Source: Glossina fuscipes (lineage: Eukaryota; Arthropoda; Insecta; Diptera; Glossinidae). Taken from it: a DNA stretch of 64,000 nt. Location: positions 1,224,078 to 1,288,077 of the forward strand of contig NW_023998464.1 in the NCBI RefSeq assembly GCF_014805625.2, written 5' to 3'. The position numbers were made by a program, and so were the translations under genes. The notes beneath the pieces were generated by a model, which made no database searches, was not told the DNA's origin, and worked only from the letters and a program-made list of their open reading frames with translations. Below, piece by piece: positions 13,929 to 26,310 of the stretch; the first letter of the stretch is position 1, and every line of letters begins with the position of its first letter.

Positions 13929-14715
13929 TTGCTGACATACTCCAAAGTATTTCAATTTTGTAACACTTACGGTTCGATAATTCTAGTTCGACGACCCGTC
14001 CTCCTATGCGTGGATTCGCCATCTCTCCGCAATATCACTTCTATTCACAGCTTTGAGTTTAGTTACAAGCACTCACTTCTGCACTTTCCTTCGAATATTT
14101 TCAATCTTTCCTGCCGCCCGGTATTCTGTCTGTCCTTCTTTTTGCATTACATTATCAGTGGATATTTTCTTTTCGCCCCATTCCTTCGACGTTTCACTTT
14201 CCAGTTTCCCACTGTTGCAATCACCCACAATTATTAAGTCTCCTTCTCTTCATTTCTCTCTGTGCATATTTATCGGGTCGTATTACCTATCCATCTATTC
14301 ATCTCCCCAGCTATTCTGTCTTCGACTTCTCTTTTTCCGATTCATTTTCAATTCTTTTATTCGTCAAGATTGCCGTCTTTCGATTCTTTATTTATCTCTT
14401 CCAGTTCTTCGTTCCCATTTCAGATCATATGGTCGTAATTGCTACTTCTCCCATACTTCTTTTTATTCCGTCTTCTGTTTACCACATGGATATATTTTCG
14501 TCAGTACGTGTTTTAGTGCAAACGTTCTCCCATACAAATGTCTTTCCCCGACTACGGCTTTCCCTTCATATATCTCTGCGTACGTAAGTCTTCTCTTAGA
14601 TGTTTCTTCCCGTATAAAAGTCTTTCCATGCGTTTCTCTTATCATCTCTTTGCTTTTTGTTGTTCTTGTTTATTTGGGTTCTTATAACTGTCAGGACCCC
14701 CTTCTTGATCAATAG
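13929..14715. repeat. pyrimidine-rich block of about 0.8 kb
   Basis: The plus strand is strongly enriched in C and T, which leaves overlapping open frames in two phases (13929-14237 and 14053-14715, the latter 220 codons). The deduced peptides are almost only Ser, Phe, Leu, Cys and Tyr with no domain, so the frames are best explained by composition. Loosely repeated segments (a CCCGTATAAAAGTCTTTCC type near 14610 and a similar one near 14530) hint at degenerate internal repetition. It could be part of a retroelement leader or a satellite-like stretch; the class is unknown. Confidence 0.45.
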
Positions 14716-14984
14716 AAAAATATATCTCGGCAAAATACTAAATCTCCCGAGAAAGTTTAACCTGGGCTTTTGATAAAATGTTATGAAATTTTCTTATACT
14801 GACTCGAGGTATCCGTACGATTGATGAAGAATGAAAATGTATTAACTTCGTTATAAGAGACATATGTATCCTCGATCTTTCCGCTACGATTTTCATTAAA
14901 ACTTTCAAAATCGCTTCAAAAAGAAAGATGGTATTGTTAGCAACGGAACTTAAAATCAAGAACGTTTCGTTCAATAACACATCA
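14716..14984. other. non-coding DNA
   Basis: Short AT-rich interval. I see nothing that supports a gene. Confidence 0.4.
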
Positions 14985-15065
14985 TATATCCGCGTAAGTG
15001 GCCGAGTAGGCGGAGGATTCAGACTAACAATTCAGTGATCGGGGATTTAATTTTCATGTGCAGCA
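14985..15065 (+). repeat. tRNA-like / SINE head, decayed
   Basis: TGGCCGAGTAGG at 14999-15010 matches the polymerase III A-box of class II (Leu/Ser) tRNAs. A weak B-box-like GGGGATTTAATTTTC follows at 15041. The acceptor stem is not conserved. Most likely a decayed SINE or tRNA pseudogene. Confidence 0.4.
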
Positions 15066-16308
15066 GAGTTTCCAATAATGCCGATAGCCCAGAACATATT
15101 TCTCTGGATAAATTAATAATGATGTAATAGTAGTAACTTATCGTACAATCCCAATCTCGCTATCACTTTGTGATAGTGAACAGAGTTAAAAATTGAAAAT
15201 ATCTGTTTCAAAAATTTGTAATAAATTGATCTAAAAATGATTCTATTTCCATGATTTGGAGAACTTCCTCTTCGCTCTTTGGGCTTCTTCACAGCAATGA
15301 AAAGTTAGAGTTTAAAAATTAGAATAAACTCTCATGATTTGGGAAAATTTTCCTTCTATACATAACATTTATTCGTACAATCTTAGGCAATCTAATAGCC
15401 TGGAATGAGCCTCTTTCTGCCTTTAAAATTGTATGATGAATCTTCTTCGCAAAGAGGCTGTCCACTGAACCCTAAGAATGAACTAAGAATGACCTAAGCC
15501 GTATTCATATATTTACTTACTGAAAATGGTTGCTATTAAACTTTCACTCTGTAGCGATTACAATTTTCTGTCGTTTTTTTGTTCGCATAATATAATATAT
15601 GAGAAAAATTAAAACAAAAAAAAGGTTCTGCATGACTTCTGGCACAGGCAACAAATTTTTTTTATTAAAAATTCACATGAAATATAAATTAAATAGCATA
15701 TAACGTATGTGTATTACACAGAATTGTTCTAAAAACCTATAAATGCAAATTCATATTTCTATGTCAGTTTGCATATGTTTATGTATTAAATAATTCAATT
15801 TTTCTAATGTATACGAATTGCACAAAACTATGGCTAAAATATGATAGCAGTTGCGAAATGTAAACAAAAGAAGAAAAATAAAAAATGAAAAAAAGCCTCA
15901 ACAACAATAAAATCAACTAATCGAACAGCATCCGTGCTTACATACTGGGCTGGGCTGGGCTGGGCCGGTCTGGCTGGGCTTATGCCTTAAATGATATTTA
16001 AGGAACAACAAAAATATGCTTTTCATATAAGAAATTTCTTGAATTTAAATGCTTCTGAATATTTAAATGATCATTTACTTTATTATATTATGTATGTATA
16101 TATCTGTGTACATATCGAAGTAATGATGTGCGGGTGTGCATGAATGTGTAAAATATGTCAGTAATTTCGAATAAATGAAGCGTGTAAAAGCATAATTTAT
16201 TTATAATCCTTAAAGCAAAGAATAATATGCGCATTATTAAATATGTAGAATGGATATGAATTGCATTTTTTCTGTTTTATTTTCTTTTTTTTGGCGAACA
16301 TAAAAAGT
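15066..16308. other. non-coding DNA with a CTGGG microsatellite
   Basis: A GC-rich run of about seven CTGGG/CTGGGC-type units lies at 15945-15980 and stands out against the surrounding AT-rich DNA. Otherwise there is A/T-rich sequence with no supported gene. Confidence 0.5.
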
Positions 16309-16550
16309 TTATATTAGAAATGCCAAGTTGAAATTTGCCATTTCATTAAAAATTGTTTCAATTGTTTGCCAGCGTAGATCGTCCTCGGGGCGGATGTCGT
16401 GTAAAAGTCTTTGAATTGTACCCAAAACCTTTGTGCCCTTCAGGCGAAAGTCTAAGAAAACTTTAGTGAATGATCCGATGAAATTTCATTTCTCGATTGT
16501 GCGGACATTCATTTTTAATTCAACAATCTGAAGATCGCATTTATACTTGC
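16309..16550 (-). pseudogene. unidentified protein-coding relic with an in-frame stop
   Basis: On the minus strand a frame of 58 codons runs from just after a TGA (16486-16488) to a TAA at 16309-16311. Its composition is protein-like (for example TKVFLDFRLKGTKVLG, then HDIRPEDDLRW, then FNEMANFN). The same frame continues about 18 codons upstream of the TGA (CDLQIVELKMNVRTIEK). I do not recognise the family. It could be a decayed gene or transposon fragment, an exon of a long gene, or chance. The balanced mix of charged and hydrophobic residues is unlike the A/T-driven frames around it. Confidence 0.35.
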
Positions 16551-16555
16551 CATTT

Positions 16556-17841
16556 ATAACGTAGTTTTTTTAAGCCAATCACCGAGAAGTTTTGTCTTTT
16601 GTCGCCACTACATTTTGCGAATCTTCAATAAACAACAAAGCCATACGTTACCTTATATAAACTGACGGTAGTTCTACTGTTAAAAATTTTAAGTTGCTCA
16701 AAAAATTTTTTTTATATATGGACCTTCAAAGAAACTATTTGACATTTACAAATACAATGACAAATTAAGATACTTCCAACTTTCAGTTGCAAGAATGAAA
16801 AACTTTGTCTTTAGTAAGTTTGTTTAAAATTTCTCAATAACCATAAAAACTTATCTATGTACCTGCACATAAGCAAAGATTTATTGATATCATAAGTGTG
16901 TTGTTGTGTGAGGAAAACTGAAACCGTGTAGTAAATCGCTCTACATAAAAATGCTCACATCCACAAAAATTTATAAATCGTCGGGAAATGCGATTCGTTT
17001 TGATGAGAAATAAACTGACAATTGTTAAAACAATTGACAAAAATAATAACAATTATTTGGCAATTATGATATATGTAAACTATTATGTAAAAAAATACAA
17101 AAGAAATAAGACAATTATACTTAGACAATGGCCGACCATTAAATCGGTTCTCTTAATACATTTATGTATTTAGCTGTTTTGATCGATTCATAAAACGATT
17201 CTTAATCGGCCGATATAATAAAAGAAAGAAGACTTAATATTTTCTAGCTTATGAGTGAGACAAGACATAATAAAAACAAGCAAAAAAATTGCACTTGGAT
17301 GTGGCGAAAGCCCTTTACCGACCACCACCTTTGCCTTGAGAGAAAACTACCAAAAAAACAAAAAAAAACAAAATGATAGTTTGATAGTTTACAATATTGG
17401 ATAGTCATGACCGATTTTTGTTTTTTCATACTTACATTGTGTACGGGCAAAATTTTCATCGGTCAATTTTGCTGTTGCAACAATCAATTTTCTTGCTTTT
17501 GACAATAGAAGTGTTTTTAGCCTGCGTTACACATGACTTTTGCCGATATAACACTTTTTCAGTGCAACGACTTCCATTACTACTGTGTCCAAGAGTTCTT
17601 CTATTCGCTTTAGCTTACCTTTTGGATTTTAAAAAGCTTATCACAAAGGTAATGAGAACAACGTGTCCTTTGTATTGCATACAAAATATCGTTATTATGA
17701 ATACAATTATAACTTATAACTAGTCGACCTACTACTCTGCACTATCCCGTACTGAAGTTCTTAGACAATCAGTTCAATTTTATCGAAATTTTCATGCACA
17801 ACACGGAAACCTACTAATCTCTCTACCTTTTTTACATATTG
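16556..17841. other. non-coding DNA
   Basis: A/T-rich, with no supported gene. The 108-codon frame at 17397-17723 has no recognisable motif. Confidence 0.4.
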
Positions 17842-18200
17842 TGACGTAACCCGCCATTTTTTATTCAACTCCCTTTCAGATTAATTTCGTACCGTTGAAT
17901 ACGATTTTTAGGATAGTGTAGATTTTACTTACAATTCTTAGGAGATCTATTTACAAGTTATTTACAGCAACTTAAATTTACAACGCCCTAACTCTCGTTC
18001 TGGTCTTGCCCGTTCGAATATCGTAATTTAAATCGCTTGACTCGGCGCTCTCAATTAACTCGACTCGCTTCTCGACTGACTTTGTCTTCCGTTAATATTA
18101 TGCGTATAGACCCTTTCACAAGCAAATTATTATTACCTAATTTCATCGCGACATTTTTCATCCGTCAATACATTTTTCCCTTTTTTATAAGCTACGAACT
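17842..18200. repeat. LTR-like repeat block, copy 2
   Basis: Collinear with 10864-11205. It shares CTCGACTGAC..TCTTCCG near 18075 and AAATTATTATTACCTAATTTC near 18125, and has the same general order of blocks. No coding region adjoins it. Interpreted as a second solo LTR or a related non-coding repeat. Confidence 0.4.
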
Positions 18201-19620
18201 TTCCCTAATGTAAATCCGTACAAAGGCTAAATGTCGCACGTCTAGATCGTCTCAGAATTCAAACAGACATATCTAGATCCATATCGACTGAAACTGTAAT
18301 ATTCATCAAGGATACATACAATTTATAGCGTCTCCGAAGCTCGCTTTTGACAAAATTAGTGTCGCCCAGCTCTCCTTCCCCTAGCCATAATCTTCATTGG
18401 TGAGCATAATAAACAACATTTGCGTGAAGACGTATGAATCAATAATGATTTGATAAAAACATAGAACATATTTTAAAGAGCTTTTTTGCTTTGTTACAAA
18501 GAAATTTCATTTGAGTTTCACTTTTCGTTCAAAAGTTTTTAAACGAATTTCTTTGTGTGTTCCGTGAAGCATTTTCTACCTACTCAGTCAATGTCACGCA
18601 TAATGTCGGGCGTTAATGTGCATTAAAATTTGCTTTGGTAAACTTGGTGGGATGTGTGCATGCATTTAATGAATTTTTTTTTTTTTTTTTGGCAATATTG
18701 TGCTCTTCGGGAAATGTTTTATTTTATCTTTAGCAATAGCATGACGTTTATTTTATATGCATACGATGATGGCAAAGAATGTGTGGTTTGAAATGTTTGA
18801 GCATACGTGGGTTCTGGCAAATTTTTGCGTGTGTGTGTGTGTAATTGTAATTTACCACTTCAGACGCAAAGCGACACATTTTGTTGAAAATTTATTTGCT
18901 GAGCATCAATTTCACTACACCACCCACAAACTCTAAGTGAAAACTGAAAATATTCATTCGGCCCACATGTACGCATAGAGATGCTATGACATTTATTTAC
19001 TTAAATATGCACAAACATTTTCTGCATGACTGCATGTGAGTTTGTTTGTTTGCTTGTGTGTGCGCACGCGTTTATGTACGTACATACGTATGCATGATTT
19101 AATGTTTTCTCTCTGTTACAACGAGTTCTCCTTGACATGAATTTTTAAGTTATTGTTAAATCATACAACACCAAACGAACATAAAGGCGTGTAAAGTTTT
19201 ATGGGCATCCACTCTTACCTGTAAATATGTGAAGTTTAAAAAAAAACATAGATAAAAAAGGAAACTATCATTATTTTTAAAATTTTTGTAGATTTGCATA
19301 ATCGGCGATATATGCTAAACGCCATCTAGCCGCTACCGTCGCTCGTGTAATAAAGTTTATTATGGTAAGGAGTAGAAAAAGTGTTGTTTTTACGATAAGT
19401 ATAAAATTGTTTAGTAATGGATTGTTCAAAAAGTGTTGAGCTTTTGAAAATCAAAATGGAGTAGAATTCATTCTTATCAGAGCTGAATTTAATAACGATG
19501 TACGCGCCATTTCTTATACAATAATCGATAAAGATGGAAACGCCTTCTCCAAAATCCAGCTCATTTAAGAAGTTTTATAAAGTTTGAAACAAATACTGAT
19601 TTAACAACGTCGCGTTATGG
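18201..19620. other. non-coding DNA with a GT microsatellite
   Basis: Contains (GT)7 at 18829-18842 and a T-run at about 18676-18690. No open frame of note. Confidence 0.5.
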
Positions 19621-19910
19621 AGTAGATACACTATTTACAGTGATTACTTACCTTTGAGACGAATATACTAGTTACAATACTTACTAACCTACGCAGTGGA
19701 TACTGCTGAAGCTATTTATTCACGTATAAAGCGAATATATTACATACACTATCTACCTACCTATAAGGCGAATACACTAATTACACTACTTACTTATCTA
19801 CTGGACACAATACGTAGACTATTTACTTACCTATAAGACGGATACGTTACGGATACACAACTTATACCACTTACTTGTCTATAACTACTACTTACACTAC
19901 TTACTTACGT
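19621..19910 (+). repeat. degenerate tandem array, about eight units of 35-43 bp
   Basis: A unit of the form GATACACTA.TTACACTACTTACTTACCTATAAGACGAAT recurs about eight times with substitutions and small length changes (unit starts near 19621, 19665, 19702, 19737, 19774, 19809, 19844 and 19883). The last unit ends in TTACTTACTTACG. Such an array is typical of a minisatellite. No protein is encoded. Confidence 0.7.
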
Positions 19911-22379
19911 TTTTGGTAAGTTTGAAACTGAAGCGATCTAGGGCCGTCTCTTTTAAATTTCTATACACAATCGCCAGAGTTGTTGGCAGAGTTGCGAGTT
20001 TCTCACCTAACGTAATTTACCACCTTTTTAGATTGTGGTGGACTTTCACTCACGATCGATGGTTCCTCTTCCTTTTACCTCCCCTGCACAACCCTGACCA
20101 AAAAGCATCGGATTCTTATTGTTACAGAACAGATTCAAAAACAGAAATTTAATCCAATAAATTTTTTAAAGTCTTATCATCGGTAACAAGTTTTCGAGAC
20201 TTTCCTTGCAGCCTTCTATTTTCAAAGTTTATATAACTATTTGGCGATGCATATTTAAATCTTTTGGCGATGCCAAACCATCTTACTTTTCGGTCTGACC
20301 TAAATATACTCGACTTGGCCGCAGATAATACCCTTTCCATATGACCAATTATTTGCTCCGATTAATAATCAAGTGACAATCAGCACAAGTTTCTTTTTCT
20401 TCCTCTCTTTCTCACTATTCCGCGCAATACCATTCAAGTGAATGAATGAAATGAAAAGCTTTTCCCACATCTATGGCTGGAAGTAACAGCTATCACATGA
20501 CTCTTGGCCTAAATTAGTGCAATCTGTACTCTCTGCCATCTAAATCACTATGGCGTTTTCCTAAGGAAAGTTCTAATACTTCGTAGACTATCTAGCATTT
20601 TGTTATGTGTGCCTGAAAATGTAATGCGTATACAAATATATTTATGGTACATAAGATTTATAAACATTTTTATTGACAGTTATATCAAAGGTGAAGCTTC
20701 CAAGTGTTGTTTGCTTGTGGCAAATGTGTTATTTACTGCTGCGAAAGACACCCTCAACAAGGATACGTCGCATTGAAAAGCATAAATTTCCAACGTTTTA
20801 CGAGCTCATAAGTGTTATACCTCCATTCAGAGCATTGTAAATCCTTTCATATTCAGAGGCACTCAAAACATCTCTTCTGTTTTAAATGGCTAAAGTTATA
20901 ACAGTTGTGCCATAAAAATCTTATATAAACGATTATTATCATTGTAGTCTTTTTCTACGATTTAAAATATATATTAATCACGATTGAAAAAAAGAGAAAC
21001 AGTATGCCAAACTATTTACTTGATATTCATTTACGGCTAAATAAAAAATATCAGTAAATCGTCTTAGAATTACATTTAAATGACAAATAAAAATGTTTTA
21101 CGTGCTACGGCGCAAGTGCGCTCTAGTTGATGAAAAACGAATTATTAAAAGACGGTATACTTCTGGATAGAAAGTTTCGACACTACTTCATCTTTATATG
21201 TAGGTAGATGTTCGAGTGCGAGCTCTTGGGGCGAATTAGCTCCTCTTTCGCGGCTCCTCAAATTTCACATTTTAACTGAAGGCAGATTACAGACTGTAGT
21301 CGCGATTTCGAAAGATCAGAATGTAGGGGGATAAATCGATATATGCACCTTTCATTCTGATTGTGAGTAGCTCTACATGACTAACGAGTTGTTCTGCACC
21401 TTACAAACAGTAGAAAGATGTGCATATTCGATGCCGGATGCAAAATTCACAAAATTTTGCACTTTTATCATAGTCTTCCGGATGACCTTATCCTTATCGC
21501 ATTTGCATCAAAATCTTATTCGGCATCGTCAAGAGGCCCCACGGACTATTTTAGGTTTCTACCCATTTCTTTTCTGTTTTCTTTCTTTTTTTTTTTTTTG
21601 CTTACGTAATCATGCGTGACATCATTTTCTAACTTGATTTGCAGACCCAAACAAACAGCGTAATTGCTAAGTTGCGAACTTCTGCTTGAATTTTTAGGTT
21701 AGTTGCAGCAAAGAGGGAGGTAAATGGACGAAAGGAGATGTGCAAAGAAGAGCATAAAAGGAAGGAAATTTGCGCTGGCTGTGATGCGTGTTTGTGAATG
21801 ACTGAAGCAATAAATTTAAAATTGTTTTTTTTTGATTTGCTTGCTGAACATATCATGAAAAATATCTGCAGTTTGAGCATTCAATTTCCGTTCATCGATT
21901 ATTTTGTCAGAAAAATACGATTAAGTTCATATTTGATTATAGGTCTTGATAACATTATGTTTCTCTTTCTTACCCAAAAACGGAAATAAATCATAAAACC
22001 ACTAACTCTTTACTATAGTTTTATTACTCTATTAAACTAAAGATTATTTTCAAAAACGTTTAAATAAACAGTGGGACTTGGCAAATTTTTCAAGAAATAC
22101 TGCCTCTTGGAAAGATGAAAGTTATAATTATCTGATCCACAATGATCTCACCACAAAGATTGAACTTTGAGACATTTGTTATTGGACATTGTTATATATA
22201 AATAAATGATGTCAAATTAGAATTAATATAAGGAAAAACAATTAAGAATATTATAATCTGGCGAGACGGCCGTTAAATACCCTACGCCACATTGTCTTAC
22301 ACAATTTTTATTTTTATTAGAGAACGCAAAAATTATATCTTCTTTCTATATATGTGCGTATTTATGGGAAAGCGGGCTT
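19911..22379. other. non-coding DNA
   Basis: No supported gene. The minus-strand frame at 20149-20340 (63 codons, basic) and the plus frame at 19913-20152 are not recognisable. T-runs occur at about 21588-21599. Confidence 0.4.
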
Positions 22380-22870
22380 AAAAAGCAACCTAATGTAATA
22401 CAAGTTTAATCCCTACATAGGGCAGGATCCAAAAAACGGCGTAGACGGTTCAAATTTTATGGAGCTTATTTTTGTATGAAATTACTATTGTGGGTAAATT
22501 TCCATCAACACATATTAAAACTTGGACCTTTCGGCTCTACAAAGAATTAATTCCGTGAAAATGCTTATTAAGGTAGGATCTAAAAAATAGGCCGCAATCA
22601 TCCAAATTTGGTACAGTTAGTTTTTTTATATTAAATTACTATTGTGAAATAATTTTCATCATGAAGCATTAAAAATTACACTTTTTTGTTATTTGAACTT
22701 ATGTTTCCGTTATATGAGGGGGGAGTTCAAAAATTGTCCCAGTCGATCCAAAGTTTTCATACAAATTTAGAATACAAATTTTTTTCCATATAACGACTTT
22801 TCAGGATAGGGAGTTACATGGGGAAATCAGACAGACAGAGAGGATTAGATCAATTCATTCATATTTGCTG
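22380..22870 (+). repeat. R2-related repeat with an internal tandem duplication
   Basis: Two direct copies of a block of about 120 bp lie 150 bp apart, starting at 22421 (GGCAGGATCCAAAAAACGGC) and 22571 (AGGTAGGATCTAAAAAATAG). Both continue through an AAATTACTATTGTG motif. The segment ends with a TTCAAAAATTGTCCCA block near 22728 that recurs at 10617. No coding potential. Confidence 0.6.
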
Positions 22871-23289
22871 TGTTCTGCAGCTGTAAATAGCTTAAGTTCA
22901 ACACAATCAATTAGTTTTTTCAAAATAAATATTTTTGTTGTAACTACACTAATTAAGTTCCTAATGTTAGTTATGCTCGATTTTAAATGCTTCAAGGGTT
23001 TGTGTGGCGTTGTTATGTGGTAGTAAAGAATATATTCTAACGCTCGTTTTAGAGAGAAAATTAAGATGAATTATTTTATTATTATTATAAAAAAAACCTT
23101 TATGTGTGTTTCCATCATGAGGCAGTTATCGAGTTTAAGCTAATGTGACTGCCTAATAATTACTTAGTCTTCAATCTATATTTGAGAAGCAATAGAAAAC
23201 CTATAGCCATAATATTTGCTCCACTGCCGCTTAGTTATCCATTCAATGATTTTCAAAAGAAGGTATTATGTAGCAAATGGTTGCAAAGG
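22871..23289. other. non-coding DNA
   Basis: A/T-rich, with no supported gene. Confidence 0.4.
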
Positions 23290-23410
23290 TGGTTCGAGTC
23301 GTATCATTTGCAATAGCGTTCTTCCTTGGACCAAATTTCATCGAAATATATCAAAAATTGCGGTGGTTTCCACAAGAAAAGTAGTCGGAAAGACGGACAG
23401 ATAAGCAGAC
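23290..23410 (-). repeat. dispersed repeat family R2, fragment
   Basis: Read on the minus strand: a TCTGTCCGTCTTTCCGACTA segment, then TTGATATATTTCGATGAAATT, then a CCAAGGAAGAACGC motif. This is the same order as at 50030-50150. It supplies the C-terminal part of a misleading minus-strand open frame (23304-23717). Confidence 0.6.
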
Positions 23411-23419
23411 AATCTTCAA

Positions 23420-24095
23420 TTGATTCAGAAAATTGTTCTGAATTGAACGATATATTAAAACGAGGATCTATCTCTAGTCCTTCAGGATATTGTCTAAGTA
23501 ATAGACTCATCTTAGAAGCGTCCACATTATAGAGCAGATAATAAATAACACTGGGATGTGATGAATTTATTTTTAAATTATTAAAGGTTTTTAGAACAAT
23601 TCGATGTGAATTGCTGTCGACTAGAATTTCTGCTTTAGAATCTAGACTAAGTAACGGATATAAGTACTTTTTATTTCTTTGTTTGGCAAACAATAGCAAT
23701 ATTGTAGAACAATGCACATTTAACTATTGTCTGATAGCAACAATATGTATTTCAACAGCAGATTTGATATATCAGCATTTGCTTTTGCCTCATATAACAT
23801 ATATGTATTGCACTTTCCCCCGTTTGTATTCATAGTTTCTACCTTTGTATAAGGTATAGTAATCTTCTAAGTTCTTTTGTAACGCCTAGAGTTAGTTATA
23901 AGACACAGTTGCCGTAAGGTAAATGTATTCCGGATAATCGCCAAATTCCAACTCGAGTTTGGATGATGTATCTCCCTCCGTCCAAGTCGGTGCTGGAGTC
24001 CAGTTAATATTATTGCGAAATTGGAAATTTAGCACTTCAATTGAGATCTCGACTTGCTTTGCTCTACTCCGAATTTTCAATAAATTTCCAACCAC
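23420..24095 (-). pseudogene. possible decayed coding sequence, unidentified
   Basis: On the minus strand, protein-like stretches occur in different phases: NINWTPAPTWTEGD with a following LELEFGDYPEYIYLTATVSY (within 23892-24095), and HRIVLKTFNNLKINSSHPSV with a following LLRQYPEGLEID (within 23470-23640). They are separated by stops and phase changes. No family is recognised. They may be remnants of one gene or retroelement, or unrelated chance frames. The part below about 23410 is repeat R2, not gene. Confidence 0.25.
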
Positions 24096-25669
24096 AAATC
24101 AATCAAGAGAAGGGGCAGGATTTTCAATCTTTAGAGGAGATAAAAAAGTTTGCCTACATATGAAAGAGTTATGATTGATACTAAATTCCACGGATCTTAG
24201 ATTGTTTTTATAGGCTTTTATGTTGATATAGATTTAAAATTCGTTGCTTCAGTGTGCCTAATCCGCATGATGTTGTTTGGATACTATATTTCAACAAGCG
24301 ATAAACGCAAACTGTGCAGTAATTTATGGCGAAAGTTGTACTAAATTGCGTGATCGTTTTTTAGTCGAAATTATCCACTTATGCTACAATTTTCAAAACT
24401 GCGGTTATAGGGTTTAATGTTACCTTATGTGCACTGCAAAGACTAAGTGAAAAAAATAGTGCGCTAGTTCGACTATGATGTGCTACCATTTGTTATCTAT
24501 CTCCGTGTGGAACCAACTCGCCGGTCCGTTTTACGCATTAAGTCTTTATGTCCCCGATATTTATCTCTCCTTCTTATCATACATTTAACGTTGCTAATTG
24601 AAATTCTCAACCCTACAGTCAGTTCATTTCACTGAGGTTTCCTTCCGCAAAACGGAGACAGCGCACCTCTCGCAATATAACGAATTTTTTTTTCGCTTAT
24701 CTTACGAGTACAGGTCGTAATTTTGCGCTTGCAAACTAAATCCAGAGTTTTGTGAAAATACTTTAGGAACCATAGTTCCATTTTTTGAAACGCTGATTTA
24801 ACACAAAGATGTCGATTTTAATTTCTTTTTCGCAACATCCTAATGCGGATATCATGGAGAATCTTAGTTTGAAGCTATACCCAAAGTTACATAAAAATTT
24901 AAGCAGACAACGATATCGTAAACCTGGACAATATGATACCGGAAAAAGGTATTCAAAGTTTCCAGTTTAAAATACGTAGAGATGTACAGTTCACTTGCTA
25001 TCTGCGAAGGCTTGCACCGTACAATACTTCTATGGGCACGGCAGGATTGTGTTTAGAATTTTTTGAATCAGTAGTAGTTTTTTATAGTGAGCAAATTATT
25101 CAAAACACAAAACACTTATAATAATAGCGCTATCTTCGTGAAAGCGATTCTCTCGATCGATTAGAATTTCGCACTCCCTTCACGCTATTCTATTTTATAT
25201 GATTTCCGGATAAGTGAAAAACAATTGTTTATGATCCTTAATAAGGTATTCATGATATATATGTATATTAATACAAAGTTATTGACTGAAAAGTATTCAT
25301 ATACATTTCCATTGACAATTTTGCAATCAAAATATATTTACTGAAAACTACATTTTCATGCAAATCATGCAAGCACCCGTAAAGTGACACGACCAATGGT
25401 GTTGAAATTAATGTCACATTAATGTTATGTTTAGTTAGCAGAAAGTGCATTATAAGTAAATATCTAAAATATGGATTGTGCAAATATTTCGCATAAATAT
25501 ATTTCTGACTGTATTGGCCAACAAAAAAAAACAACTAACAAAATTATGTTCGGTCATTGGCGAATCTTTTATGCCCATCACAATTAACTAATTTTTTTTT
25601 TTTTTTTTTTGTTTTTAAAATAAGAGTTCATGGCGCAAAGGGTGGTGTGGGTGCTGTGGGCGTGTCGTG
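24096..25669. other. non-coding DNA
   Basis: No supported gene. A T-run lies at about 25592-25610. Confidence 0.4.
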
Positions 25670-26310
25670 TGAAAACTTTAGGCGTCTTCCAAATTCTTTT
25701 GTAAATTTGTAGGCGATATATTTATTTTCGCTAACCGGAGAATATTTACTACAAATCCCACACAGTTGCGCGGACAGACAGATGAACCGACGGACATGTT
25801 TAGGTGCATTCCAAATTTGAAACTGATTAAGAATTTAGTTTGTGGAGTTTTTGAAGCTTGTTTCTGGTCCTTTCTAAAGTATTGAAAAAAATGATAAATT
25901 TTCATACAGTATAATAATGGGTACAGTATAATATTGAGTAAGCGTGGTCAATTTTTTTCATAAGGTGGTACAGCATCGCTCTTAGAATATGCGTTCAAAT
26001 GATTGCATATTTATTTGCTATAGTTTATGAGTAATAAGCAAAAAGACCAATTTTTCATTCTCTTTGAAAAACGGAAGTGTTCTCAGCTTACATGGTACTG
26101 TGGGTCTGCCCTCCTACCGGTTTGACCCATTTTCTTCACCAACGTTCGTGCATGAACTTCAGGAGAAGGTTTACAACAAACACCGCACAGACTCACAGAT
26201 GGACAAGTTTAAATCGATGTAGAATTTAACACTCATCAAGAATGTTCACACTGGGCGTTGCAAACGTTTTGACGAATGACCCCTCATTCGTCGGTGATGG
26301 GTATAAAAAC
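25670..26310 (+). repeat. dispersed repeat family R1, copy b
   Basis: Collinear with 28128-28700 over about 570 bp. Shared blocks in order are a CAAATTTGTAG start, GATGAACCGACGGACATGT, TTTTTGAAGCTTG, GGTATTGAAAAAA-like, GAGTAATAAGCAAAAA, TGTTCTCAGCTTACATGG, and a TTTACAACA..CACCGCACAGAC block followed by GATGTAGAATTT. It is diverged from its partner, so both are old insertions. No open frame is conserved. Confidence 0.75.

Noticed and set aside
14053..14715. 220-codon open frame
   Set aside because: Built almost entirely of Ser, Phe, Leu, Cys and Tyr because the strand is pyrimidine-rich; an overlapping frame is open as well and no domain is visible.
23304..23717. 137-codon minus-strand frame taken as one gene
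   Set aside because: Its C-terminal third is repeat R2; only the remaining part was kept, as a weak relic.
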